This document shows, one piece after another, positions 7,019-13,801 of a stretch of DNA of 16,745 nt. The notes beneath the pieces are model-generated. The model was not told the origin of the DNA, ran no database searches, and worked only from the letters and a program-made list of their open reading frames with translations. Numbering within the stretch: position 1 is the first letter of the stretch; every line of letters begins with the position of its first letter. Position numbers and translations under genes: made by a program. This DNA is from DASXRA01 sp035263725 (lineage in GTDB: Bacteria > Actinomycetota > Actinomycetes > Mycobacteriales > Jatrophihabitantaceae), in NCBI GenBank assembly GCA_035263725.1, contig DATFRC010000058.1, forward strand, positions 1-16,745, read 5' to 3'.

Positions 7019-8113
7019 CTATCGGCGCCGGGCCCGCTGTGGCCGCGCACCCGGACGTGGCGCCGGTGCGGGTCCGCCGGTGCGTCGCGGCGCGCCCGTC
7101 CCGGCCAGCGCCGGCTCGCCGGTGGCCAGCCGCGCCGCCTCGGCGGCTCGCTTGGCCTGCACCCGCTTGGTGAGTGCGCGGTAGGCGGGCTGCGGTTCGG
7201 TCAGGTCGCAGACGATCGGCGTGGCCAGGAACAGCGAGGAGTACGCCCCGGACGCCAGCCCCACGAGTAGCACGAGGGCGAGGTCCTTGATGGTGCCGAC
7301 GCCGAGCACGCCGGCGCCGATGAACAGCAATCCCGCAACGGGTAGCAGCGCGATGAGCGATGTGTTGATCGATCGCATCAGGGTCTGGTTGACCGCGAGG
7401 TTCGCCGCCTCGGAGTACGTCATTCGCGAACCGGCCAAGATGTCCTTGGAATTCTCGGCCACCTTGTCGAACACGACGACCGTGTCGTAGAGGGAGAAGC
7501 CGAGGATCGTCAGCAGACCGACGACCGTCGACGGAGTCACCTCGAAGCCGACTAGCGAGTACACGCCCGCGGCAACAAGCAGGTCGTGAAGGAGCGCGAT
7601 GAATGCGGCAAGGGCCATCCGCCACTGGAACCGTATCGATAAGTAGATCGACACGACGATCAGGAAGATGATCAGGCCCTCGATAGCCTTGACAGTGATG
7701 TCGTGGCCCCAGCTGGAACTCACCGACTGAACGCTGATCGAGTCTTGACTGATGCCGAGGTCCTTGGCCACCACGGCCTTGGCTGATTCCTGCTTGGCGG
7801 GCGTGGTGTTCTCCGTCTTTACGACGATCTGGCGGGTGCTTCCCGAACCGACCACCCGGGCGGCATCGGCCGGCGGGATCCCGGCACGGTTGAACGCGGC
7901 CTCGGCCTCGTGCGCCGTTATCGAGGTCCCCGAGGCCGCGATCTGGAATTGGCTGCCGCCCTTGAACTCGACGCCCCAGTTGAAGCCGCGGATTATGAAG
8001 CTCAGCACGCAGATGACGAGGAATATGCCGGAGGCGATGTACCACCGACGCCGGGTGCCGATGAAGTCGAAGTGCGTCTCGCCGCGATACAGCCGGCTGA
8101 AGAGGGACAACAT
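7019..8113 (-). CDS. secF: Protein translocase subunit SecF
   Basis: With SecD it forms the proton-driven membrane motor that pulls secreted proteins through SecYEG. The protein has 364 residues: THFDFIGTRR (13-22), first membrane helix (about 24-41), GVEFKGGSQF at the start of the periplasmic domain (47-56), then five further helices from about 143 to 305. GFSLYDTVVVFDKV (205-218) carries the conserved aspartate D210 of the proton path. The C-terminal tail (about 306-364) is Arg/Pro/Ala-rich and strongly basic, ending RPQRARRR. ATG 8113 overlaps the secD stop by one base (TGATG), and AAGGG lies 9 nt upstream within secD, so translation is probably coupled. Confidence 0.96.
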   Translation of the reverse strand: MLSLFSRLYRGETHFDFIGTRRRWYIASGIFLVICVLSFIIRGFNWGVEFKGGSQFQIAASGTSITAHEAEAAFNRAGIPPADAARVVGSGSTRQIVVKTENTTPAKQESAKAVVAKDLGISQDSISVQSVSSSWGHDITVKAIEGLIIFLIVVSIYLSIRFQWRMALAAFIALLHDLLVAAGVYSLVGFEVTPSTVVGLLTILGFSLYDTVVVFDKVAENSKDILAGSRMTYSEAANLAVNQTLMRSINTSLIALLPVAGLLFIGAGVLGVGTIKDLALVLLVGLASGAYSSLFLATPIVCDLTEPQPAYRALTKRVQAKRAAEAARLATGEPALAGTGAPRRTGGPAPAPRPGARPQRARRR

Positions 8114-10197
8114 CAGCGCTTGCCCTTCTGGCTGTCGCCTGCATCGGCTCGCATCCTGGCTCGCCGGGCCGCCGCCCGCTCTGCCGCGGTGCCCGCCTTC
8201 GGCGGCGTACGGGGACGTTCCGGCGACGCAGGCGGAGCCGGCGCAGGTTCGGGCTCGGGCTGATCTTCCTCGACCTCGTCGTCAAGAACCGCAACCGCGG
8301 CAGGTTCCGGCTCCGGTTCCGGTTCGGGAGCGACCGCGACGGGCTTCGCCCGGCGAGCCCGACGCGGGGCGCTAGCCACCTCGACCTCGGTGTCGGCCGG
8401 AGCGGCCTCTCCACGCAGCGCGTTGAGGCCGGTGAACCGCGACGAACCGAATGCGGTGCTGCGCGACAGCAGCGACACCATCGGATGGGTGAACAGGAAC
8501 ACCACGACCAGGTCGAGAATCGTCGACAGGCCAAGGGTGAATGCGAAGCCTCTCACGTCGCCGGCAGCGAAGTAGTACAGCACCGCAGCAGCGAGGAATG
8601 AGACCGTGTCCGCGGACAGGATGGTGCGCCGTGCCCGGATCCAGGCACGTGGGACGGCGACGCGCATAGATCTGCCCTCGCGCACCTCGTCCTTTATTCG
8701 TTCGAAGAAGACGACGAACGAGTCTGCGGTGATACCGACGGCGACGATAAAGCCCGCGATGCCGGCGAGCGTGAGCGTGAACCCGATCTCCCGGCCGAGG
8801 ATCACCAGGCAGGCGTAGGTCAGTGCCCCGGACACCAGCAGCGAGGCGATCGTCACGAAACCCAGCGCGCGGTAGTACACCAGGGAGTACAGCACGACCA
8901 GGATCAGGCCGATGCCACCTGCCAGCAGCCCGGCCTTCAGTTGGGCGCTGCCCAGGGTCGCCGAGACGTCAGTATTGGTCAGCGCCCGGAAGTTCAGCGG
9001 CAGCGCGCCGTACTTCAGTTCCCGGGCCAGGAGGGTCGCCGAGGACTCGGTGAACCCGCCGGAGATCTGGGTGGCCTGGCCATTGATGGCGTCCCTGTTG
9101 TAGGGCGAGGAGATCACCGCACCGTCGAGGGTGAACGCGACGTAGTTCGCACACGGGATGCCACTGGGGCCGCACGAGGTGATCGGGCTGTTGGCGTTCT
9201 GCCCGCCGGTGTTGTGCGCGCCGGTGTACTTCGCCCAGGCGCTCGAGCCGCTGCTCTTGAGGCTGAGCGACACCGTCCACTCCGCGGAGCCGCCGTTACC
9301 AGTGAAGTCGGGCGGATTCGCGCTCGCGCTGGATATCTCAGTCCCCGGGACGATCACCGGGCCGAGCAGGAAGGCGAGCGTCGCCTGGCCCGGCTGCTTG
9401 CTATCGCAGGCGACGAGCGGCTCGCCGCGCTGCGCAAGGCCGTCGGGTTGGTCGGCAGTGCAGTCCAAGGTGGTGAGGCGGCTCTGCAACTCTTGCTTCT
9501 GCGCGGACGAGAGCTTGTTGTACTCCTCTTCGCTCTTCGGTACGGCGAAGGAAAGACCCTTGAACGGGGTGGCCGTCTTCGCCGTCGCCGCGGCGCTGGT
9601 CGGAGTCGGCGTCGGGGTCGGGGTCGGGGTCGCATGGGCGGGCGACGGGGTGGCCTTCGGCTTCGCAGCCGTGCTGGTCGGCGCGGCCGCGTTGAGGGGA
9701 ACCTCACGCGCGGCATGCGGCGACTGGCCCGCCGTTGTCGGCTTGCTAGCCGGCTTGCTGGTCGGCGACGTGGTCGGGGTGCTCGTCGGTGAGCCCGATG
9801 CACTGTTCGACGACACCGGCACCGGCGGCATCACGACCGGCCGGAAGTTCAACTGCGCCGCCTGGCCGAGCTTGGCGATGTCCGTGCTGTTCTTGCCGGG
9901 GATCGACACGGCGATCTGATTGCCGCCCTGGATGACCACCTCGGCGTTGGCCACGCCGGAACCGTTGACGCGGTCCTCCATGATCTGGCGGGCCTGGCTC
10001 ATCGCCGCCTTCGACGGGTTCTTGCCGTTGTCGGTCTTCGCCTCGAAGACGACCTGCTTGCCGCCCACGAGGTCGAGGCCGAGCTTCGGCGTATGCCGTT
10101 CGCCAGGCATGAAGACCAGGCCGTAGAGCACGGCCACGATGGCGAGCAGCGCTAGGAAGTAACGCCCGACGCGCAGCGTTCCGGCAGGTGGTGGCAC
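8113..10197 (-). CDS. secD: Protein translocase subunit SecD
   Basis: Partner of SecF in the Sec export motor. The chosen product is 694 residues: first membrane helix (about 11-28), LGLDLVGG (39-46), a large periplasmic region and five C-terminal helices (about 420-575), with GITADSFVVFFERIKDE carrying the conserved D492. Two parts are unusual: a Ser/Thr/Pro/Ala-rich low-complexity insertion of about 85 residues (about 127-211) in the periplasmic region, and a C-terminal tail of about 100 residues with an acidic Glu-Pro repeat followed by basic residues. The frame is open to GTG 10269, but I prefer GTG 10197 (VPPPAGTLRVGRYF). GAGGAG lies 10 nt upstream, and the extra 24 residues of the longer form would be Arg-rich and would cross a hairpin. 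Confidence 0.95.
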   Translation of the reverse strand: MPPPAGTLRVGRYFLALLAIVAVLYGLVFMPGERHTPKLGLDLVGGKQVVFEAKTDNGKNPSKAAMSQARQIMEDRVNGSGVANAEVVIQGGNQIAVSIPGKNSTDIAKLGQAAQLNFRPVVMPPVPVSSNSASGSPTSTPTTSPTSKPASKPTTAGQSPHAAREVPLNAAAPTSTAAKPKATPSPAHATPTPTPTPTPTSAAATAKTATPFKGLSFAVPKSEEEYNKLSSAQKQELQSRLTTLDCTADQPDGLAQRGEPLVACDSKQPGQATLAFLLGPVIVPGTEISSASANPPDFTGNGGSAEWTVSLSLKSSGSSAWAKYTGAHNTGGQNANSPITSCGPSGIPCANYVAFTLDGAVISSPYNRDAINGQATQISGGFTESSATLLARELKYGALPLNFRALTNTDVSATLGSAQLKAGLLAGGIGLILVVLYSLVYYRALGFVTIASLLVSGALTYACLVILGREIGFTLTLAGIAGFIVAVGITADSFVVFFERIKDEVREGRSMRVAVPRAWIRARRTILSADTVSFLAAAVLYYFAAGDVRGFAFTLGLSTILDLVVVFLFTHPMVSLLSRSTAFGSSRFTGLNALRGEAAPADTEVEVASAPRRARRAKPVAVAPEPEPEPEPAAVAVLDDEVEEDQPEPEPAPAPPASPERPRTPPKAGTAAERAAARRARMRADAGDSQKGKR

Positions 10198-10359
10198 GGG
10201 GGTGGGTCTCCTCGACGTGTTCGTATTGAGTCCGCGTGACGGGCGCAACGCCCGCCGTGGACCCCGCACAGTATGACTGACCTCATGATGAGGGCTGACT
10301 AAGCGGTCGGAATCGGCTCACCACGACGGCAGGTTTCCGGGCCGGTCGCGCGCGATAGC
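10198..10359 (-). other. yajC-secD intergenic leader with two small hairpins
   Basis: This 162-base gap, the longest in the window, holds two short inverted repeats: CCTCA/TGAGG with a 3-base loop (10281-10293) and CGGGCG/CGCCCG with a 3-base loop (10240-10254), the latter ending about 43 nt before the secD start. Neither is followed by a T-run, so they do not look like classical terminators. Two tiny reading frames are present (10283-10324 and 10152-10286), the second overlapping the secD start out of frame; neither has a good ribosome-binding sequence. No convincing promoter was seen. Confidence 0.4.
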
Positions 10360-10692
10360 TCATCGCTGGTCGTCCGGCGGATCGTCAGCCTTCTCCTCCT
10401 CCGGGGCGATCGATTCGCGGTATTGGTTGGGCAACGACTCGACGTCCCTTAAGGCGGCGATCGCCCATTTCACCTCCACCCCCGGGGCGATCGACAACTG
10501 CACCGTGTCGTCACCGTTCAGGCTGGTCACCGTTCCGTACAGCCCTGACGTGGTCATGACCTGGGTACCGAAGGTGATCCGTTCACGGAGCTTGGCCTGC
10601 TGCGCGGCGGAGCGTTCGCGGTTACGCCGGGTGAACAACAGCATCGCCACGAGCAGGATGGCGAGCACGATGAGGGGCAGCGCACTTTTCAC
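10360..10692 (-). CDS. yajC: Preprotein translocase accessory subunit YajC
   Basis: A small membrane protein of 110 residues that associates with SecDF and YidC. It has one N-terminal membrane helix (about 4-21), a basic stretch RRNRERSAAQQ, and the conserved YajC core with FGTQVMTTSGLYGTV (41-55). The acidic, disordered C-terminus (EEEKADDPPDDQ) is typical of actinobacterial members. Start GTG 10692 has GAGG 9 nt upstream. It is first in the run yajC-secD-secF-apt, the usual order of the Sec accessory operon, and has its own promoter downstream of ruvB. Confidence 0.93.
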   Translation of the reverse strand: MKSALPLIVLAILLVAMLLFTRRNRERSAAQQAKLRERITFGTQVMTTSGLYGTVTSLNGDDTVQLSIAPGVEVKWAIAALRDVESLPNQYRESIAPEEEKADDPPDDQR

Positions 10693-10728
10693 GGTTGGGT
10701 ACCTCGGGTATGGAATGTGACGCCCGTG

Positions 10729-10734
10729 AGTGTA
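10729..10734 (-). promoter_or_regulatory. Probable -10 box of the yajC-secD-secF-apt operon
   Basis: TACACT on the minus strand fits the -10 consensus well. Transcription would begin near 10722, leaving a 30-nt leader with the GAGG ribosome-binding sequence. No clear -35 is found at the usual distance. An inverted repeat overlaps it. Confidence 0.55.
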
Positions 10735-10759
10735 GGCGTCTCGCTACTCAACGCCTGCA
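10731..10759. repeat. Inverted repeat over the sec-operon promoter
   Basis: Arms TGTAGGCGT (10731-10739) and ACGCCTGCA (10751-10759) pair over 9 positions with one G-T mismatch, around an 11-base centre. It overlaps the -10 box and spans the spacer towards -35, where a repressor site would sit. It could equally help end ruvB transcripts, but no T-run follows. Confidence 0.4.
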
Positions 10760-10783
10760 CAGCCGCCGAGGTGCCCGCGCAGC

Positions 10784-11815
10784 TTACACGTCGAACAACG
10801 TGCTGGCGGTGTCGCCACGGGGCCGGGCAAGGCCGAGGTGCGCCCAGGCCGCCGGCGTGGCGATGCGTCCCCTCGGTGTGCGGGCCAGCAGCCCGGCACG
10901 GACGAGGTACGGCTCGGCGACCTCCTCGACCGTCTCCACCTCCTCGCCGACGGCGACGGCGAGGTTGCCGACCCCGACCGGCCCGCCGCCGAAGCGCTGC
11001 ACCAGTGCGTCGAGCACCGCCCGATCGAGTCGATCGAGTCCCAGTTCGTCGACGTCGTATACGGCGAGCGCGTCCCGCGCGGCTTGCTGGGTGACGACCC
11101 CGTCGCCGCGTACCTCGGCGAAGTCGCGCACCCGGCGCAACAGCCGGTTCGCGATGCGCGGCGTACCTCGCGAGCGGCCCGCTATCTCGGTGGCGCCGTC
11201 GGCGCGCAGGTCGACGCCGAGCAGCGCCGCGGAGCGGAAGAGGATCGTCTCCAGATCGTTGACGTCGTAGAAGTCGAGGTGGCCAGTGAACCCGAAGCGG
11301 TCACGCAGCGGCCCGCTGAGCAGCCCCGCGCGAGTGGTGGCGCCCACCAGCGTGAACGGGGCCAGGTCGAGCGGAATCGCGGTCGCGCCGGGTCCCTTGC
11401 CGACTACGACGTCGACGCGGAAGTCCTCCATCGCCATGTAGAGCAGTTCCTCGGCGGGGCGGGCCACTCGATGGATCTCGTCGATGAACAGCACCTCGCC
11501 GGCCCCGATGCTTGTAAGCAACGCGGCCAGGTCGCCCGCGCGCTCGATCGCCGGGCCGCTGGTGACCCGGATCGAGGTGTTGAGCTCGGTGGCGATGATC
11601 ATGGCCAGGCTGGTCTTGCCCAGTCCGGGCGGGCCGGAGAGCAGGATGTGGTCGGGAGGGTGGCCGCGGCGCAACGCGCTCGCAAGGACGAGCTCGAGCT
11701 GCTCGCGCACCTTGGGCTGACCCGGGAACTCGCTCAGCCGCTTCGGCCGCAGACTCGCCTCGATCTCGCGCTCGCCGGCAACCGCCAACGGCGTAACGAG
11801 GTCCGGCTCACTCAT
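10784..11815 (-). CDS. ruvB: Holliday junction branch migration ATPase RuvB
   Basis: The hexameric AAA+ motor that drives Holliday-junction branch migration together with RuvA. The protein has 343 residues: RPKRLSEFPGQ (23-33), Walker A GPPGLGKTS (61-69), Walker B LFIDE (109-113), sensor GATTR (158-162), arginine-finger region RDRFG (171-175) and a C-terminal winged-helix domain ending GLARPRG. The frame continues far upstream without a stop, but the true start is ATG 11815: it opens with MSEPD, gives the normal family length, and overlaps the ruvA stop as ATGA. Last gene of ruvC-ruvA-ruvB, so it should share their SOS control. Confidence 0.97.
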   Translation of the reverse strand: MSEPDLVTPLAVAGEREIEASLRPKRLSEFPGQPKVREQLELVLASALRRGHPPDHILLSGPPGLGKTSLAMIIATELNTSIRVTSGPAIERAGDLAALLTSIGAGEVLFIDEIHRVARPAEELLYMAMEDFRVDVVVGKGPGATAIPLDLAPFTLVGATTRAGLLSGPLRDRFGFTGHLDFYDVNDLETILFRSAALLGVDLRADGATEIAGRSRGTPRIANRLLRRVRDFAEVRGDGVVTQQAARDALAVYDVDELGLDRLDRAVLDALVQRFGGGPVGVGNLAVAVGEEVETVEEVAEPYLVRAGLLARTPRGRIATPAAWAHLGLARPRGDTASTLFDV

Positions 11816-12411
11816 CGGGTACGTCCCAGCAGTTGGATGCTTTGCCGGAGCAGCGCGGACACGTCCGGCGCCTCGCCGGCGTCGGCGGCCACGATGTCGA
11901 CCGCGTCCGCGGCCTCCTTGCCGGTGAAGCCGAGCCCGGCAAGGGCGTGGCGCAGCTGCTCGCGCCACGGCGCGATCGGGGTGACGCGCAGCTCCGCAGC
12001 CGTCGCCTCGACGGCGCCGATACGGTCGCGCAACTCGAGGATGATGCGTTCGGCGCCCTTGCGGCCGATGCCGGGCACCCGGGTCAGTGCGGCGATGTCG
12101 TCGCCGGCGATGGCCCGGCGGACCTCGCGCGGCGGGTGCACCGCCAGGATGGTCTGCGCGAGCTTGGGACCGACCCCGTTGGCGGTTTGCAACAGTTCGA
12201 AAAGCGACCGCTCGTCGTCGTCGGCGAACCCGAACAGGGTGAGCGAATCCTCGCGGACGACGAGACTGGTCGCCAGCCGCGCCTGCTCGCCCACCCGCAA
12301 TCGGGCGACCGTGCCCGGTGAGCACGACACCGCCAGGCCCACGCCGCCGACGTCGATCACTGCGCCGTCTGGTCCGACAGCGGCCACCAGGCCGCGCACG
12401 CTGGCGATCAC
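11812..12411 (-). CDS. ruvA: Holliday junction DNA helicase subunit RuvA
   Basis: Binds the four-way junction and loads RuvB on its arms. The 199-residue length is typical. Three domains are seen: N-terminal OB fold (MIASVRGLVAAVG...), two helix-hairpin-helix motifs (ANGVGPKLAQTIL and VPGIGRKGAERIILEL), and a short C-terminal RuvB-binding domain (about 150-199, with ALAGLGFTGKEA). Start GTG 12411 overlaps the ruvC stop as GTGA, and the stop overlaps the ruvB start as ATGA, so all three are translationally coupled. Confidence 0.96.
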   Translation of the reverse strand: MIASVRGLVAAVGPDGAVIDVGGVGLAVSCSPGTVARLRVGEQARLATSLVVREDSLTLFGFADDDERSLFELLQTANGVGPKLAQTILAVHPPREVRRAIAGDDIAALTRVPGIGRKGAERIILELRDRIGAVEATAAELRVTPIAPWREQLRHALAGLGFTGKEAADAVDIVAADAGEAPDVSALLRQSIQLLGRTR

Positions 12412-12923
12412 GCGTTGATCCTCCTTGTAGCGGCGGCCAATCGGGCCTGCGCCGCCCCTCGCCAGAGCTGGCAGATCGCGAGCGCCAGCGCGTCGGCGGC
12501 GTCGGCAGGGCGCGGAGCCTCGGGCAACTTCAGCAGCCGGCTGACCATAGCGCCGACCTGCGCCTTGGCGGCGGCACCGGATCCGGTCACCGCGGCCTTG
12601 ACCTCACTCGGGGTGTGCAGTGCGACCGGCACGCCGGCTCGCGTGGCAGCCACGATCGCGAGCCCGGAGACCTGTGCGGTGCCCATGACGGTGCGCACGT
12701 TGTGCTGGCTGAACACCCGCTCGACGGCGACGACGTCCGGCGAGTACCGGGCGATTGCGGAGCCGAGCGCCTCCGCGAGCGCTACCAGCCGCTCTCCGAC
12801 GTCGAGGCCGGACGGCGTACGGACAACCTGCACGTCCACGAGGGTGAGCGGCCGGCCGGGCGCCCCGTCGACGACACCGATGCCGCAGCGCGTCATGCCC
12901 GGATCGACTCCCAGCACTCGCAC
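12408..12923 (-). CDS. ruvC: Crossover junction endodeoxyribonuclease RuvC
   Basis: Cuts Holliday junctions symmetrically to resolve recombination intermediates. The protein has 171 residues with the acidic catalytic set visible: D7 in GVDPGMTRCG, E68 in VAVERVF, D141 and D144 in RPADAADALALA. Start GTG 12923 has AAGGGG 6 nt upstream. It is first in the ruvCAB operon; a LexA-type operator and a -10 box lie 18-40 bases upstream. The promoter region is shared with the divergent M50 protease gene. Confidence 0.97.
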   Translation of the reverse strand: MRVLGVDPGMTRCGIGVVDGAPGRPLTLVDVQVVRTPSGLDVGERLVALAEALGSAIARYSPDVVAVERVFSQHNVRTVMGTAQVSGLAIVAATRAGVPVALHTPSEVKAAVTGSGAAAKAQVGAMVSRLLKLPEAPRPADAADALALAICQLWRGAAQARLAAATRRINA

Positions 12924-12940
12924 GCGGGTCCCCTTAACGC

Positions 12941-12954
12941 CGAACGGACGTTCG
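12941..12954. promoter_or_regulatory. LexA (SOS) box of the ruvCAB operon
   Basis: CGAACGGACGTTCG is a perfect CGAAC-N4-GTTCG dyad matching the actinobacterial/Gram-positive LexA site. It lies directly downstream of the ruvC -10 box, over the expected transcription start, where LexA would block initiation. ruvC of Mycobacterium tuberculosis is a known LexA target, so SOS induction after DNA damage is expected. Confidence 0.85.
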
Positions 12955-12956
12955 AC

Positions 12957-12962
12957 AGCCTA
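12957..12962 (-). promoter_or_regulatory. Probable -10 box of ruvCAB
   Basis: TAGGCT on the minus strand fits TANNNT. Transcription would begin near 12950, inside the LexA box, giving a leader of about 27 nt with the AAGGGG ribosome-binding sequence. No -35 is clear. Confidence 0.55.
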
Positions 12963-13005
12963 GGCGGCGCGGCGCGCACGGCGGCGAAGACACACCGACT
13001 GCCCC

Positions 13006-13011
13006 TACGCT
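13006..13011 (+). promoter_or_regulatory. -10 box placing the M50 protease mRNA start at its GTG
   Basis: TACGCT ends 7 bases before the GTG start at 13019, which is the spacing expected when transcription begins at the first base of the start codon. There is no good ribosome-binding sequence. This is the arrangement of leaderless actinobacterial genes. Confidence 0.55.
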
Positions 13012-13018
13012 TTGCGGG

Positions 13019-13801
13019 GTGTGGAACAACCGGACCGAGCTCCGCGGCCGGTTCCGCATGCGAGTCAGCCCCATATTCCTGGCATTCGTAGCGTTCACCG
13101 CATTCGGCGGCTGGCTGAGCTTCGACGACTCGCGGTCCGCGGCGCGCTTCGGAGTGTTCTGTTTCGTGGTGGGCGGTTGGGTGGTCTCGCTGTGCCTGCA
13201 CGAGTTCGGGCACGCCTACATCGCCTACCGCGCCGGCGACCGCAGCGTCGAGGCAGCGGGATACCTGACCCTGAACCCGCTGAAGTACGCCCACCCGTTC
13301 CTGTCGATCGTGCTGCCGGTGATCTTCATCGCACAGGGCGGCATCGGGTTGCCCGGTGGCGCCGTGTACCTGCACCCGCATGCGTTCCGCAACCGCGCGA
13401 TGCAGAGCGCCGCCGCGGCAGCCGGCCCCGCGTCGAACATCGTGTTCGCGGCGATCCTGCTGGTGCTCTCACGCGGGCACGGCGACGGGCAGCACTACCA
13501 CTTCTGGTCCGGCGTCGCGTTCTTGGGATTCCTGCAGATCAGCGCCGCGATCCTGAATCTGTTGCCCATCCCCGGGCTGGACGGCTACGCGATCATCGAG
13601 CCGTACCTGGACCGGCAGACCGCACGCGGTTTTGAGCCGATCAAGCCGTGGGGCATGCTCGGCGTCTTCGTGCTGCTGCAGATCCACCAGCTCAACGTCT
13701 GGTTCTTCGACCTGGTGGAGCGGATCTATGACGCGAGCGGGGCGCCCAAGGCACTGTGGGCGCTGGGCTATGACCTGTTCCGGTTCTGGCAGCAGGTCTA
13801 G
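13019..13801 (+). CDS. Site-2 protease family (M50) membrane metalloprotease
   Basis: A 260-residue intramembrane zinc protease of unknown substrate. The zinc motif HEFGH is at 61-65 within a membrane segment (about 45-62), and the second half of the site, NLLPIPGLDG (180-189), supplies the third ligand D188. Further hydrophobic segments lie at about 17-33, 93-110, 137-151, 164-180 and 211-230. There is no PDZ or CBS domain, so it belongs to the small, Rip-unlike branch of M50. Start GTG 13019 appears leaderless; an internal ATG at codon 14 (13058), just before RVSPIFLAF, is the alternative. Its TAG overlaps the yebC stop on the other strand. It shares an intergenic region with ruvC. Confidence 0.88.
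   Translation: MWNNRTELRGRFRMRVSPIFLAFVAFTAFGGWLSFDDSRSAARFGVFCFVVGGWVVSLCLHEFGHAYIAYRAGDRSVEAAGYLTLNPLKYAHPFLSIVLPVIFIAQGGIGLPGGAVYLHPHAFRNRAMQSAAAAAGPASNIVFAAILLVLSRGHGDGQHYHFWSGVAFLGFLQISAAILNLLPIPGLDGYAIIEPYLDRQTARGFEPIKPWGMLGVFVLLQIHQLNVWFFDLVERIYDASGAPKALWALGYDLFRFWQQV

Noticed and set aside
7005..8534. Long minus-strand frame of 509 codons across secF and the end of secD
   Set aside because: It overlaps secF and secD in another frame, is Arg/Ser-rich with no recognisable domain, and both genes beneath it are certain. It is a high-GC shadow.
10240..10293. Hairpins upstream of secD as intrinsic terminators or a riboswitch
   Set aside because: Stems are only 5-6 bp, have no T-run, and do not match a riboswitch class I know.
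11816..12325. Upstream extension of the ruvB frame, suggesting a fused protein
   Set aside because: The extension lies wholly within ruvA in another frame; ruvB starts normally at ATG 11815 with an ATGA overlap.
10838..12418. Plus-strand frame of 526 codons opposite ruvB and ruvA
   Set aside because: Antisense to two certain genes, with composition typical of a complementary frame and no motif.
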